From an uncultured Bacilli bacterium (GTDB lineage Bacteria > Bacillota_I > Bacilli_A > RF39 > UBA660), in NCBI GenBank assembly GCA_934098435.1, contig CAKOOV010000008.1, positions 5,126-69,125 on the forward strand: a DNA stretch of 64,000 nucleotides, read 5' to 3'. The notes beneath the pieces were generated by a model. The model made no database searches. It had not been told where the DNA came from and was given only the letters and a program-made list of their open reading frames with translations. Below are positions 18,467 through 26,867 of this stretch, one piece after another. The position numbers and the translations under genes were made by a program. Each line of letters opens with the position of its first letter. Position 1 is the first letter of the stretch.

Positions 18467-20257
18467 ATGAATATATTTACTATTTATAGTTTATTTTATA
18501 GTTTGCTTATTAATATTGTTTATTTTTCTAGCAGTAGACTTCGTAGTATAGAAAATAAAATATTTGAGAAGATTATGCTTACTAACTTTGTAGGTGTACT
18601 TTTGGCTATTGGTAGTTATTTTACTATTAAAAATATTGATAGATTTGAACTTTTAAATACGTTTGTATCTAAGGGGTATATAGTTTATCTTTTGACTTGG
18701 CTTACGCTTTTCTCAGTATATATATTTGTTATTTCTATAAAAGATGGAAAAGATAAGAGGAGTGAAGCTAATAAGATTATAAACTTATTTGGTATTTTAT
18801 ATTTAATATTTTTGATAATAATTATTATTAAACCTTTGTATTATCATAATAGTGATGGGGCTATTTATTCTTATGGTCCTAGTGCTAATGTTATGTATAT
18901 TGTATCTGTTGTATATATAACGGTATGGTTAATTAGATTATCCACTAATATTAAGAGAATTAGGGATAAGAAGTATTTACCTATATTTGCTTTTATGGGA
19001 TTAGGTTTAGTTGTTATGATTATTCAAAAACAACATCCTGAACTTCTTCTTATGACTTCAATGGAAACTTTTATTGTATTCTTAATGTATCATACTATTG
19101 AGAATCCTGATATGCAAATAATTGAAGAAGTACATAGGGCTAAAGAAATTAGTGATAATGCTAATGAAGAGAAGAGTATGTTCTTATATAATATGACTAA
19201 TGAGATTAGGGGTATTACTAAAGATATTGATTATTTTGCTGATGATATATTAGAGGAAGTAGATAATAAGAAAGTTAATGTCCTTAATATTGGTAATTCT
19301 GCTAGAGAGATTAAAAATAATACTGCTAAGTTTACTACTATGACTAATGAGATTCTTGATATTTCTCAAATGGATTCTAATATTAAGATTTATAATGATA
19401 AATATAATGTTAAGATTATTATTAAAGAGTTAGTTCAAATATATAAGAAGAAAGCTGAAGATAAGGGTATTAGTTTTAGAACTAATATTGCTAGTGATAT
19501 TCCACCATATTTATATGGTGATAGTATGGGACTTAAGAAAGCTTTATCTATTATACTTGATAATAGTGTTAAATATACTAGTAGTGGTTTTATTGATTTT
19601 GATGTTAGTACTATTATTAAAAGGGATATAGCTAGACTTGTTATTACGGTAGAGGATTCTGGCAGTGGTATTAAAGCTATAGATCTTAATAAGATATTTA
19701 ATAAGAAAGTTAATGATAATGAGAAACTTAATATTAAATATAATTTATATAATGCTAAAAGACTTGTTGTACTTATGGGTGGTACTATTATTCCTAGTAG
19801 TGTGTATGGACGTGGTACTACGATTAAAGTTGTATTAGATCAGAAGATTGCTGATATGGGTGATGCTTTAGATAAATATGAAAGTGTATATGATAAGAAG
19901 AGTATTCTTCTAGTGGATGATAATGTTTCTAGTGGTAAGATATTTACTAAGATGCTTAAGGATACTAATATTGAACTTAGTATTGTTACTTCTGGTAAGG
20001 AATGTTTAGATAAAATTAGAAATAAAGATAAGTATGATTTGATTTTAATTGATGAAGATATGGAACCTTTAGATGGTATTACGGTTATGAAAAAATTAAG
20101 AATGATTAGAACATTTAATACTAAGACTATTCTTCTTACTAAAAATAATGATTATGAATATAATGATGATTATTTGGAATATGGTTTTGATGGTTATTTG
20201 CTTAAACCTATAGATAAAGATAAATTATTTGAAATTATAGATAAGTACCTTAAATAG
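18467..20257 (+). CDS. Hybrid sensor histidine kinase/response regulator with degenerate H-box
   Basis: 596 residues. Residues 1-215 hold about six to seven membrane helices; 235-300 is the dimerisation domain; 325-455 the ATPase domain with N-box DNSVKYTSSG and G-box VEDSGSGI; 477-596 a receiver domain with acidic LLVDDN, phosphoacceptor D529 in LILIDEDMEPLDG, Thr in ILLTKN and Lys in YLLKPID. The H-box, normally S-H-E-I-R, reads MTNEIRG: N245 stands where the phosphoacceptor His should be (AAT for CAT, one base change). So autophosphorylation on His looks impossible. It may be a pseudokinase or phosphatase, or the base may be an error. Cotranscribed with the acyl-CoA synthetase gene. Confidence 0.88.
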   Translation: MNIFTIYSLFYSLLINIVYFSSSRLRSIENKIFEKIMLTNFVGVLLAIGSYFTIKNIDRFELLNTFVSKGYIVYLLTWLTLFSVYIFVISIKDGKDKRSEANKIINLFGILYLIFLIIIIIKPLYYHNSDGAIYSYGPSANVMYIVSVVYITVWLIRLSTNIKRIRDKKYLPIFAFMGLGLVVMIIQKQHPELLLMTSMETFIVFLMYHTIENPDMQIIEEVHRAKEISDNANEEKSMFLYNMTNEIRGITKDIDYFADDILEEVDNKKVNVLNIGNSAREIKNNTAKFTTMTNEILDISQMDSNIKIYNDKYNVKIIIKELVQIYKKKAEDKGISFRTNIASDIPPYLYGDSMGLKKALSIILDNSVKYTSSGFIDFDVSTIIKRDIARLVITVEDSGSGIKAIDLNKIFNKKVNDNEKLNIKYNLYNAKRLVVLMGGTIIPSSVYGRGTTIKVVLDQKIADMGDALDKYESVYDKKSILLVDDNVSSGKIFTKMLKDTNIELSIVTSGKECLDKIRNKDKYDLILIDEDMEPLDGITVMKKLRMIRTFNTKTILLTKNNDYEYNDDYLEYGFDGYLLKPIDKDKLFEIIDKYLK

Positions 20258-20266
20258 GTGCTTTTT
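20243..20266 (+). terminator. Intrinsic terminator
   Basis: AAGTACCT (20243-20250) pairs with AGGTGCTT (20256-20263), TAAAT loop, T-run after; it overlaps the stop of the kinase gene. Confidence 0.7.
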
Positions 20267-20288
20267 CTTCTTTTATCTAGAATTAGTA

Positions 20289-20317
20289 TTGACAATACTT
20301 GATATTTAGTATATATT
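20289..20317 (+). promoter_or_regulatory. Promoter of the GreA-like gene
   Basis: TTGACA (20289-20294), 17-base spacer, TATATT (20312-20317). The leader is about 100 bases long. Confidence 0.7.
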
Positions 20318-20366
20318 TATTATGACATTTGCGAAGAAAAAATCTATATATATAAGCACGATGAAA

Positions 20367-20393
20367 CTACATATATTAATATGTGGCTTTTTT
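20367..20393 (+). promoter_or_regulatory. Terminator-like hairpin in the leader of the GreA-like gene
   Basis: CTACATAT (20367-20374) pairs with ATATGTGG (20379-20386, one GU pair), followed by C and six Ts, between the promoter and the RBS GGAGG at 20415-20419. It could act as an attenuator sensitive to RNA polymerase behaviour; inference. Confidence 0.45.
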
Positions 20394-20424
20394 GCGTTAT
20401 CAAAGAATTGGATTGGAGGATGAT

Positions 20425-20931
20425 ATGGAAGAAATATTAGTTGATGATGAAGGTAGATGTCAATACTATGAGGAATTAGAAAGACTTAAAAATTTAAGTT
20501 TGATTAATTCTAACGCTGGTAGTGAGAGTTATACTTCTAGTGTAGGGGATGGGTGGCATGATAATTTTGCTTTTGAAGAATCTATGAGAGAAAGTAGAAA
20601 GATTGCTTCTAGAATTGATAAGATGATAGAAGAAGAAAAGTATTTAAAGGTGGTTCATAGAAAGAATTATCATAATGATATAATTGATATTGGAGATATT
20701 CTTACTGTTTTGGTTATATATGATGAAGATGATAAAGAGGAATATACTATTAAATTAACTGGAAAGTATTTGCCTAATACTGATTCTCTTATTAATGAGA
20801 TATCTCTTAATAGTCCTATTGGTAGGTGTATATATTTGAAGAGTATTTATGATGATGATATTTGTTATTATGTTAATGATAAGAGAATAGATATTAAAGT
20901 TATAAAAAAAGATAATATGTTCACAATATAA
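20425..20931 (+). CDS. Divergent GreA/GreB-type transcript cleavage factor
   Basis: 168 residues from ATG 20425 (GGAGG five bases before it; the upstream GTG at 20383 lies at the T-run of the leader hairpin). N-terminal half: coiled coil with a tip GDGWHDNFAFEES, which corresponds to the GreA tip where acidic residues reach into the RNA polymerase secondary channel. C-terminal half: DIGDILTVLVIY, SLNSPIGRCIYLK and ICYYVNDKRIDIKVI resemble the GreA FKBP-like domain (ISxxSPLGxALLG). So it probably binds RNA polymerase. It is divergent; whether it is the only Gre factor of this cell cannot be seen here. Confidence 0.62.
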   Translation: MEEILVDDEGRCQYYEELERLKNLSLINSNAGSESYTSSVGDGWHDNFAFEESMRESRKIASRIDKMIEEEKYLKVVHRKNYHNDIIDIGDILTVLVIYDEDDKEEYTIKLTGKYLPNTDSLINEISLNSPIGRCIYLKSIYDDDICYYVNDKRIDIKVIKKDNMFTI

Positions 20932-20950
20932 TATTTATGGAGGTTATAAT

Positions 20951-21730
20951 ATGGATAAAATAATAGATGATAATAACAAAATAATTGGTAATATTAATTT
21001 AGATAATTCTAATATTAAGTTTATTGGTAAAAATAATATATTGTATGTAGATAATGAGATTACTTTGGTTAATTCTAGTATTGAATTTAGAGGGGATAAT
21101 TCTTTGGTATATTTATGTGAGACTAATGATAAACTTACTATTGATGTAAAGATATATAATAATTCTACTTTATATTTTGGTAAGAATATGTGGATTAATA
21201 AGGGAATTAAAATTGTTATATCTGAAGAAACTAATGTTTTCTTTGGACGTGATTGTCTGGTTAGTTATGATACTTGTATTAGAACTGGTGATCCACATAT
21301 TATATATGATATTAATACACAAAAAAGGGTTAATCATAGTAAAAGTGTATATATTGGGGATCATGTATGGATAGGGCAACATGTTATGATACTTAAGAAT
21401 ACTATGATTGGATCTGGTAGTGTTATTGGGGCTATGAGTTTGGTTACTAATAAGAAATATTCTTCTAATAGTGTTTATGTTGGTAGTCCTGCTAAAAAGG
21501 TAAGAAGTGATATTTTCTTTATTAAAGATGATTGTCATAGATTTTTAGATGATGATATAGATAGATATGAATATAATTATAGTAATGATTTTATTTATAA
21601 TAAAGATAATACTACAATATCTTTTAATGATATTGAAAAAAATCTTAGATGTTTATCTATTGAAGATAGAATTAAATATTTAAATGATATATCTAGTAAT
21701 ATGAGTAAAAATAGATTTTATATTGAGTGA
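20951..21730 (+). CDS. Hexapeptide-repeat (left-handed beta-helix) acyltransferase
   Basis: 259 residues. Residues 1-130 are beta-rich with irregular turns; 130-190 has the hexapeptide fold and the loop VYIGDHVWIGQHVMILKN then GSGSVIGAMSLVT and SVYVGSPAKKVR, the block found in O-acetyltransferases for sugars and serine. An active-site His is plausible in IGQHVMI or VNHSK. Substrate is probably a surface sugar (family knowledge plus inference). The C-terminal 60 residues are charged and not part of the helix. GGAGG precedes the ATG. The stop codon overlaps the first direct repeat of the KilA-N module. Confidence 0.82.
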   Translation: MDKIIDDNNKIIGNINLDNSNIKFIGKNNILYVDNEITLVNSSIEFRGDNSLVYLCETNDKLTIDVKIYNNSTLYFGKNMWINKGIKIVISEETNVFFGRDCLVSYDTCIRTGDPHIIYDINTQKRVNHSKSVYIGDHVWIGQHVMILKNTMIGSGSVIGAMSLVTNKKYSSNSVYVGSPAKKVRSDIFFIKDDCHRFLDDDIDRYEYNYSNDFIYNKDNTTISFNDIEKNLRCLSIEDRIKYLNDISSNMSKNRFYIE

Positions 21731-21744
21731 TTATGTGAAATAAT
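21728..21744 (+). repeat. Direct repeat flanking the KilA-N module, left copy
   Basis: TGATTATGTGAAATAAT, identical to 22936-22952. The left copy includes the stop codon of the acyltransferase gene. The 1.2 kb between the copies holds only the KilA-N gene with its own promoter. Confidence 0.75.
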
Positions 21745-21768
21745 ATATTTATTAAATTGTTTTATTTC

Positions 21769-21797
21769 TTGACTAATTTGGTAAAATAAGTTATTAT
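21769..21797 (+). promoter_or_regulatory. Promoter of the KilA-N gene
   Basis: TTGACT (21769-21774), 17-base spacer, TATTAT (21792-21797). Confidence 0.65.
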
Positions 21798-21889
21798 ATA
21801 AATAATTTATTAGAATGGAAATATGTAAAAAAATATATCTATATAATGTTAAAAATAATACATGAAAATAAAAACAGGAGGTTTAGAAA

Positions 21890-22693
21890 ATGGCAGAATT
21901 AAAAGTTTTAAATCAAAAAATATCTTACTTTAAAATAGAAGATGAAGATTATATTTCTATCACAGATATGCTTAAATCTAAAGATGGTGCTTTCTTTGTA
22001 TCTGATTGGCTGAGAAATAGAAATACTATCGAATTTTTAGGTATTTGGGAAGAAATTCATAATCCTAATTTTAATTATGGCGAATTCGCCATAATTAAAA
22101 GTCAAGCGGGTTTAAATAGTTATAAAATTAGTGTTAAAGAGTGGGTAGATAAAACAAATGCAATTGGTATAATGTCAAAGGCAGGAAGATATGGTGGGAC
22201 TTACGCTCACAAAGATATCGCTTTTGAATTTGGTATGTGGATTAGCCCAAAATTTAAATTACTTTTAATTAAAGAGTTTGAAAGATTGAAGTCTGAAGAG
22301 CAAAGGCAGCTTGGCTGGAATGCAAAACGTGAACTTTCAAAAATTAATTACAGAATACATACTGACGCAATAAAACAGAATTTAATACCTAATGAGTTAA
22401 CAAAAGAGCAAATTAATTTTGTATATGCTGAAGAAGCTGATGTTTTAAATATGGCTTTATTTGGTATGACCGCCAAAGAATGGAAAAAAATAAATAAGAA
22501 TTTAGATGGCAATATTAGAGATCATGCAACTATAAATGAATTAATATGTTTAGCAAATTTAGAAAATCTTAATTCAGTATTTATAAATGATGGATTAAAT
22601 CAATCTGAGAGACTTGTTAGACTTAATAAAATAGCAATATCTCAAATGAAAATACTTAATGAAACAGATATAAAGTACCTTAATGGTAAATAG
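21890..22693 (+). CDS. KilA-N domain protein (phage antirepressor-like)
   Basis: 267 residues. The KilA-N DNA-binding domain covers about 10-130, with the diagnostic block GRYGGTYAHKDIAFEFGMW and KLLLIKEFERLK. The rest is helical. KilA-N proteins occur in phages and mobile elements and act as antirepressors or DNA binders (established for the domain, not for this protein). Strong AGGAGG before the ATG and its own promoter. Codons 60-71 contain a perfect 32-base palindrome. Codon use (GAC, CGC, AAA, ATA more common) differs from neighbours, and the gene sits between 17-base direct repeats, so it is most likely a recent arrival. Confidence 0.85.
   Translation: MAELKVLNQKISYFKIEDEDYISITDMLKSKDGAFFVSDWLRNRNTIEFLGIWEEIHNPNFNYGEFAIIKSQAGLNSYKISVKEWVDKTNAIGIMSKAGRYGGTYAHKDIAFEFGMWISPKFKLLLIKEFERLKSEEQRQLGWNAKRELSKINYRIHTDAIKQNLIPNELTKEQINFVYAEEADVLNMALFGMTAKEWKKINKNLDGNIRDHATINELICLANLENLNSVFINDGLNQSERLVRLNKIAISQMKILNETDIKYLNGK
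22069..22100 (+). repeat. Perfect 32-base palindrome inside the KilA-N gene
   Basis: Left half TTTTAATTATGGCGAA (22069-22084); the right half (22085-22100) is its exact reverse complement. It is read in frame as part of the protein (FNYGEFAIIK). Confidence 0.97.
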
Positions 22694-23026
22694 AAGAAAT
22701 AATATAATCAAATAAAAGTCGCTTTTATGTTATAAAGATTTATATAAGATGTTTCTTGAATTGAAACAAGAGATTTCTATGAAACTTATGATAAAAGTAA
22801 TAAAATTTAGGAGTTATAATAACAAAAGATATTACGCATATAGCACTACTTTTTGTGAGTGAAAAGCATTATAAACAATAAATAAATTATATTATAAAGT
22901 AGAATCTTTAAATAGTAATTTTTTTTAGTACTTAATGATTATGTGAAATAATGGGAATTATTTATCAAAAGTTGATTTTTTATTTATTTTATGGTAGTAT
23001 AATACCGGCTAGTAGGGGGATGTAGT
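22694..23026. other. Gene-free region after the KilA-N gene
   Basis: 333 bases without a convincing gene. It includes a short hairpin-like TAAAAGTCGCTTTTA right after the KilA-N gene, the right direct repeat (22936-22952), and near 22998-23003 a TATAAT that could be the -10 box of the kinase-like gene. No RNA family recognised. Confidence 0.6.
22936..22952 (+). repeat. Direct repeat flanking the KilA-N module, right copy
   Basis: Same 17 bases as 21728-21744, 1,208 bases apart. Confidence 0.75.
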
Positions 23027-23764
23027 ATGGAATTTACTAATAAGGAATATTTTGATGCTTTTTTAAGTAATTTATTTTTTTTGGGTCAAGGTAGTCAAGG
23101 AATATGTTATTTAGATAATAAAAATGGAATTGTCTATAAGGTTTTGCATGAATATTTTGACGATGATGATATTTATTTTAGCAAAGATGATTTACTTAAA
23201 TTTAGTGGTATTAAAAATAAAACTTTTATATGGCCTACTGATATTATTAGTGTTGATGGTAAGGTATGTGGATATGTTATGCCTTATAAGAAGGCTAAGA
23301 ATTTAAATACTATTAATCCTTTAATGGTTAATTTGAATAGTTTAGAAAAGGGAATACTAAGAGCTGAAAAGGATATTAGATTACTTACTGATAAAGGGGT
23401 AAATATATGTGATCTTAGATATAATACTTTGTATAGTAATGGCAATATATATGTAGTTGATACTATTGAATATGATTATAAGTTATCTACTTATAAAGAA
23501 AATAGAGAGGGACTTGATATGGAACTTATGCTTTTTTTAGTAGATAATTATTTTGATGATTTTGTATTTAGTGATAATATTTTAAGGGATATGTATTTGG
23601 AATTTGAGGTTCGTGGGATTGACTTTATGAAAGAATTTAGAAAAAGACTTTGTGAACATATAGGGGAAGATGTTGTTTATTTAAACAAAGCTAAATCTTT
23701 AGTTAAGAAAAATAATAATCCTATATATTGTAGAGGCTTTTTGGGAGGTAATATTTATGAGTGA
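23027..23764 (+). CDS. Protein-kinase-like protein
   Basis: 245 residues with the reading order of a eukaryotic-type kinase fold: Gly-rich loop FLGQGSQGICYLD, Lys in VYKVLHEY, hinge GYVMPYKKAKNL, catalytic-loop-like NICDLRYNTLYSNG (D and N in the D-x-x-x-x-N spacing) and VVDTIEY in place of DFG. The HRD His is missing and DFG is D-T, so the activity may be unusual or lost. GGGGG RBS before ATG 23027. It overlaps the next gene by eight bases, implying a translationally coupled pair. Not one of the Ser/Thr kinases with PASTA domains known in Firmicutes; no membrane segment. Function unknown. Confidence 0.7.
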   Translation: MEFTNKEYFDAFLSNLFFLGQGSQGICYLDNKNGIVYKVLHEYFDDDDIYFSKDDLLKFSGIKNKTFIWPTDIISVDGKVCGYVMPYKKAKNLNTINPLMVNLNSLEKGILRAEKDIRLLTDKGVNICDLRYNTLYSNGNIYVVDTIEYDYKLSTYKENREGLDMELMLFLVDNYFDDFVFSDNILRDMYLEFEVRGIDFMKEFRKRLCEHIGEDVVYLNKAKSLVKKNNNPIYCRGFLGGNIYE

Positions 23765-25463
23765 TGTAAAATCTGTTATGAATTATTTTGATGGTAATTT
23801 TTTATTTAATTTATATTTAAAGAATATAATTAGTAATACTAATGAGGAAAGTTATATGTATGAAGATAATTTATTAAACAATAGGAATAAGAATGCTATT
23901 ATGATGGGATGTATTTGTAATATTATGACTTCTATTAAGAAGGGACTTAATGATAAAACTAATAGTTTTAATAAATATTTTTCAGAAATTGCTAATAAAG
24001 AATTATCTGATAATATTTTAATGATAGCTTCTAAAAATAAAGATGGATATGCTATTAATGATTATACTTTTAAAAATGTTTCTAGTATATTAGCAACACT
24101 TAGAAATAAACTTAGCTATGGTAATTTTGTGCTTGATTTAGAACAAGGTAATGTTACTTTTAAAGTTAATAATAATGATGTTAGTATTGATATAGATACT
24201 TTAGCAAATTATGTTATATCATCTTTATGGGCTTGTATGGGAATTGATGATAGTAATAAATATAAGAGAAATGTTGTTGTTACGAATAAATTTGATAATA
24301 GTCGTAGTACTAATATGAAAAATAGATTCGAACTTAAATCATTTATTAGAAGTTTTAAGGAAATTGATTTTTCTTTAAGTAGAAAAGATAATCAAAGAAT
24401 AGAGGGCTATGTTATTAATAGATTAGAAGAACTTATAAAAGAATTTAAGATTAGTCATGATTTTAAGATATTTAATGATTTTCAAAAAGAAATTAAAGAT
24501 AGATATAATTTTAGTTGTCATCATGGTAGAGTTAGAAATGTTAATATTGATAATATTTTAGATGATTTGCCTAGTACTATGATAGATGATATTGATTATG
24601 GTACACAAGTTTATTTAATTGGTATTGAGATGCAAAAATTAGTTGACGATAATAATTATAATAATGCTATTAAAACTAATTTAAGAAATTTAGTTTTAAT
24701 TAATACTATGTATAAGTGTAATAGTACTGATAATATGGTTATTGGAAAAGAAATGGTTAATAATTATGGTATAGTAGATATTAATTATGATAATTATGTT
24801 GCTAATGAAATTGCTATGTTTAATTCTTTGTTTTCTTATGCTAATGATGAATTATATAAGAATAATAATAAGTATAGTAATTTAAATAGTGATGGTCTTG
24901 ATTATGGTATGTTAAATTTATCTGGTATTAGGCTTAATACAATTAATTTAAATGATAATGTTATTACTAGATTATTAGGTGAAAAGATTAGAATTCAAAA
25001 AGAGATTAGTAAGATTAATGATATGATTACTATTTATAATAGTAATTTGGATATAGTTATTTTAAAAAAGAATATTAAAGCTATAGAGAAAATAAGTGAA
25101 TTGTTAAAATCAGAATTTGAAAAAATAGATGTTTTACAATCTTTGTATACCGCTACGGAAAATAGCTTATCTTTTGCACAAACTTATTATAATAATAATG
25201 TTAATTGTTTAACTAATGAAGCTATTATAACTGGTATTAGAAATTCAATTGCTCATGGTAATTATAATATTGTTAATGATGATGATAAAATTAAGATAGT
25301 ATTTAATGATAAGGTTAATAATAAGTTAGTTTTTAGTTGTGAAGTCTTTATTAATGATTTTAGAGATATATTAATTAATAGTGCTACTGTAGTTAAGTCT
25401 TTTATTGATAATAAATATAATGATAAAAATATTGTTAAAGTTAAAAGTTTAGTTATTGTTTAG
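23757..25463 (+). CDS. Protein with two HEPN-like motifs, coupled to the kinase-like gene
   Basis: 568 residues, helical, cytosolic. Near the C-terminus GIRNSIAHGNYNI has the HEPN pattern R-x4-H; around residue 117 LRNKLSYGNFVLD has the same frame with Tyr for His. Both are followed by a similar beta-hairpin and helix (KIKIVFND / NVTFKVNND), so the protein probably contains a tandem HEPN duplication with an active C-terminal and a degenerate N-terminal copy. HEPN domains are RNases or nucleotide-transfer targets in toxin-antitoxin and abortive infection systems (established). The middle 180-450 has no motif I know. Overlap with the kinase-like gene suggests a complex or antagonist pair. Confidence 0.6.
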   Translation: MSDVKSVMNYFDGNFLFNLYLKNIISNTNEESYMYEDNLLNNRNKNAIMMGCICNIMTSIKKGLNDKTNSFNKYFSEIANKELSDNILMIASKNKDGYAINDYTFKNVSSILATLRNKLSYGNFVLDLEQGNVTFKVNNNDVSIDIDTLANYVISSLWACMGIDDSNKYKRNVVVTNKFDNSRSTNMKNRFELKSFIRSFKEIDFSLSRKDNQRIEGYVINRLEELIKEFKISHDFKIFNDFQKEIKDRYNFSCHHGRVRNVNIDNILDDLPSTMIDDIDYGTQVYLIGIEMQKLVDDNNYNNAIKTNLRNLVLINTMYKCNSTDNMVIGKEMVNNYGIVDINYDNYVANEIAMFNSLFSYANDELYKNNNKYSNLNSDGLDYGMLNLSGIRLNTINLNDNVITRLLGEKIRIQKEISKINDMITIYNSNLDIVILKKNIKAIEKISELLKSEFEKIDVLQSLYTATENSLSFAQTYYNNNVNCLTNEAIITGIRNSIAHGNYNIVNDDDKIKIVFNDKVNNKLVFSCEVFINDFRDILINSATVVKSFIDNKYNDKNIVKVKSLVIV

Positions 25464-25466
25464 TTT

Positions 25467-25498
25467 GAAAGACATTGTATGATGTTTTTCTTTTTTTA
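25467..25498 (+). terminator. Intrinsic terminator
   Basis: GAAAGACAT (25467-25475) pairs with ATGTTTTTC (25482-25490, one GU), followed by a T-run. Confidence 0.65.
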
Positions 25499-25527
25499 TT
25501 GACAGTGATATTTTTATATGTTATATT
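25499..25527 (+). promoter_or_regulatory. Promoter of the Nudix-CYTH unit
   Basis: TTGACA (25499-25504), 17-base spacer, TATATT (25522-25527). It is almost identical in spacer sequence to the promoter at 26647-26675. Confidence 0.7.
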
Positions 25528-25551
25528 TGGGGTAGTAATGGTGGTGTACTT

Positions 25552-25962
25552 ATGAAGAAAATGAATATAATTGTTGTATACAATAAGAATAAAGATAAAA
25601 TTCTTATGTGTAAAAGAGAAAAAAATCCATATAAAGGATTATATAACTTAGTTGGTGGTAAATTAGAGAGTGATGATGGTTATAATGAAGCATATAGAGA
25701 ACTTAGGGAAGAGACTAATATTACAAAAGATGATATAGAGTTAATTTATTTTATGAAGTTTACTTATGTTAAATGGGAAATTGAGTTAGAAGTTTATTAT
25801 GGAATACTTAAGCATGATGTTAATTTAATAGAAGAAGTTAATAAACTTGAATGGATAGATGTTAATGATAACTTTTTTGATATGTCTAAGTATGCTGGTG
25901 AAGGTAATATAGGACATATTCTAGAAGAAATTAAATATGATTTAAGGGAGAATAGTAAATAA
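25552..25962 (+). CDS. Nudix hydrolase, MutT-like
   Basis: 136 residues. The Nudix box is GKLESDDGYNEAYRELREET, with Asp for the first Glu and Asn for the usual Gly (REETNI), so it is slightly off the consensus but keeps the R-E-x-x-E-E metal site. An N-terminal NIIVVYNKNKDKILMCKRE strand fits the 8-oxo-dGTP diphosphatase subfamily. Substrate not provable. The CYTH gene starts immediately at the next base, so the two are cotranscribed. Confidence 0.85.
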   Translation: MKKMNIIVVYNKNKDKILMCKREKNPYKGLYNLVGGKLESDDGYNEAYRELREETNITKDDIELIYFMKFTYVKWEIELEVYYGILKHDVNLIEEVNKLEWIDVNDNFFDMSKYAGEGNIGHILEEIKYDLRENSK

Positions 25963-26592
25963 ATGGAGTATGAAGTTAGATTTTATTATCCTAGTGATAT
26001 GTATGATGATTTGGTAGACAAATTATCTAATATTAGTGATTTGCAAAAGGGTTATAGAACTTACGAGAAAACGATGCAATTTAATCATTGTGATGCTAGA
26101 TACAATTTCTATTCTAAAGAAATTGATGGTAGATTTAGATTTAGAATATCCTCTAATGATGAGAGAAATGAGGCTAAACTTAGCTGGAAGAGAAGATTAC
26201 CTACAACTACTAATAGTTTGGTTAATAAAGAAGAGGAAGTTGAAGTTCATATTTTATATGAGGAAGTGGATAACTTTTTATATCTTGTAGAGAATGTTAT
26301 GCATTTTACATTAGTGGAGAGTTATGAGAGATATAGAACAGTATTTATTAATGATGATATTGAAATAAGCGTAGATGAATATCCTTTTGGTGTTGCTTTA
26401 GAAATAGAAAATAAGAGTAAAGATAAGAATCCTGAGGATGTTACTTTATATTATACTAATTTGCTGGGACTTGATATTAATAATGCTTATAGATTATCTT
26501 GGGATGATAAATATGCGGAATTATGTAAAAAAGAAGGTAAAAAAATATATAAAAATGTTAGCTTTGATAAAGATATGCCTCATATTAAATAA
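25963..26592 (+). CDS. CYTH-domain protein
   Basis: 209 residues. The N-terminal EYEVRFY matches the ExExK signature with Arg for Lys; later blocks GRFRFRISS, EAKLSWKRR, YERYRTVF, IEISVDEYPFGVALEIE supply the basic and acidic rows of the CYTH tunnel. CYTH enzymes bind triphosphates (thiamine triphosphatase, class IV adenylate cyclase, tripolyphosphatase). Paired with a Nudix hydrolase, a nucleotide or triphosphate hydrolase role is likely, but the substrate is unknown. Confidence 0.8.
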   Translation: MEYEVRFYYPSDMYDDLVDKLSNISDLQKGYRTYEKTMQFNHCDARYNFYSKEIDGRFRFRISSNDERNEAKLSWKRRLPTTTNSLVNKEEEVEVHILYEEVDNFLYLVENVMHFTLVESYERYRTVFINDDIEISVDEYPFGVALEIENKSKDKNPEDVTLYYTNLLGLDINNAYRLSWDDKYAELCKKEGKKIYKNVSFDKDMPHIK

Positions 26593-26646
26593 TTAGGCAA
26601 ATAGTTAATTTTATGGAGTCAAATAATGATTTGTAACAAAAAATAG

Positions 26647-26675
26647 TTGACAGTTATATTTTTATATGATATATT
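26647..26675 (+). promoter_or_regulatory. Promoter of the short peptide gene
   Basis: TTGACA (26647-26652), 17-base spacer, TATATT (26670-26675). Confidence 0.7.
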
Positions 26676-26708
26676 TTATGTGAATTTAAAGAGAAAGGAG
26701 TGAAAAAT

Positions 26709-26804
26709 ATGAAGTTTGAATTTAGTTATTTGAATATTTTTGATAATGATAAGATAGTTTTTGATGAAAGTGAAAATCTTTTGTATTTTTCACTTGCTTT
26801 ATAA
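26709..26804 (+). CDS. 31-residue peptide (possible leader or secreted peptide)
   Basis: Frame MKFEFSYLNIFDN ... LLYFSLAL, ended by TAA. It is short but has a near-ideal RBS (AAAGGAG seven bases before ATG) and a consensus promoter, and it is followed by a terminator directly abutting the next gene's RBS. The peptide is acidic with aromatic residues. It may be a regulatory leader peptide, or the precursor peptide for the truncated exporter downstream; neither is proven. Confidence 0.5.
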   Translation: MKFEFSYLNIFDNDKIVFDESENLLYFSLAL

Positions 26805-26826
26805 GATAAAAAATATAAATTATTAT

Positions 26827-26856
26827 AAGACTACTTATCAATAGTAGTCTTTTTTT
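26827..26856 (+). terminator. Terminator/attenuator touching the RBS of the next gene
   Basis: AAGACTACT (26827-26835) pairs with AGTAGTCTT (26843-26851), loop TATCAAT, followed by seven Ts and then GGAGG (26857-26861). Placement fits attenuation of the gene at 26868. Confidence 0.7.
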
Positions 26857-26867
26857 GGAGGTTAGAT

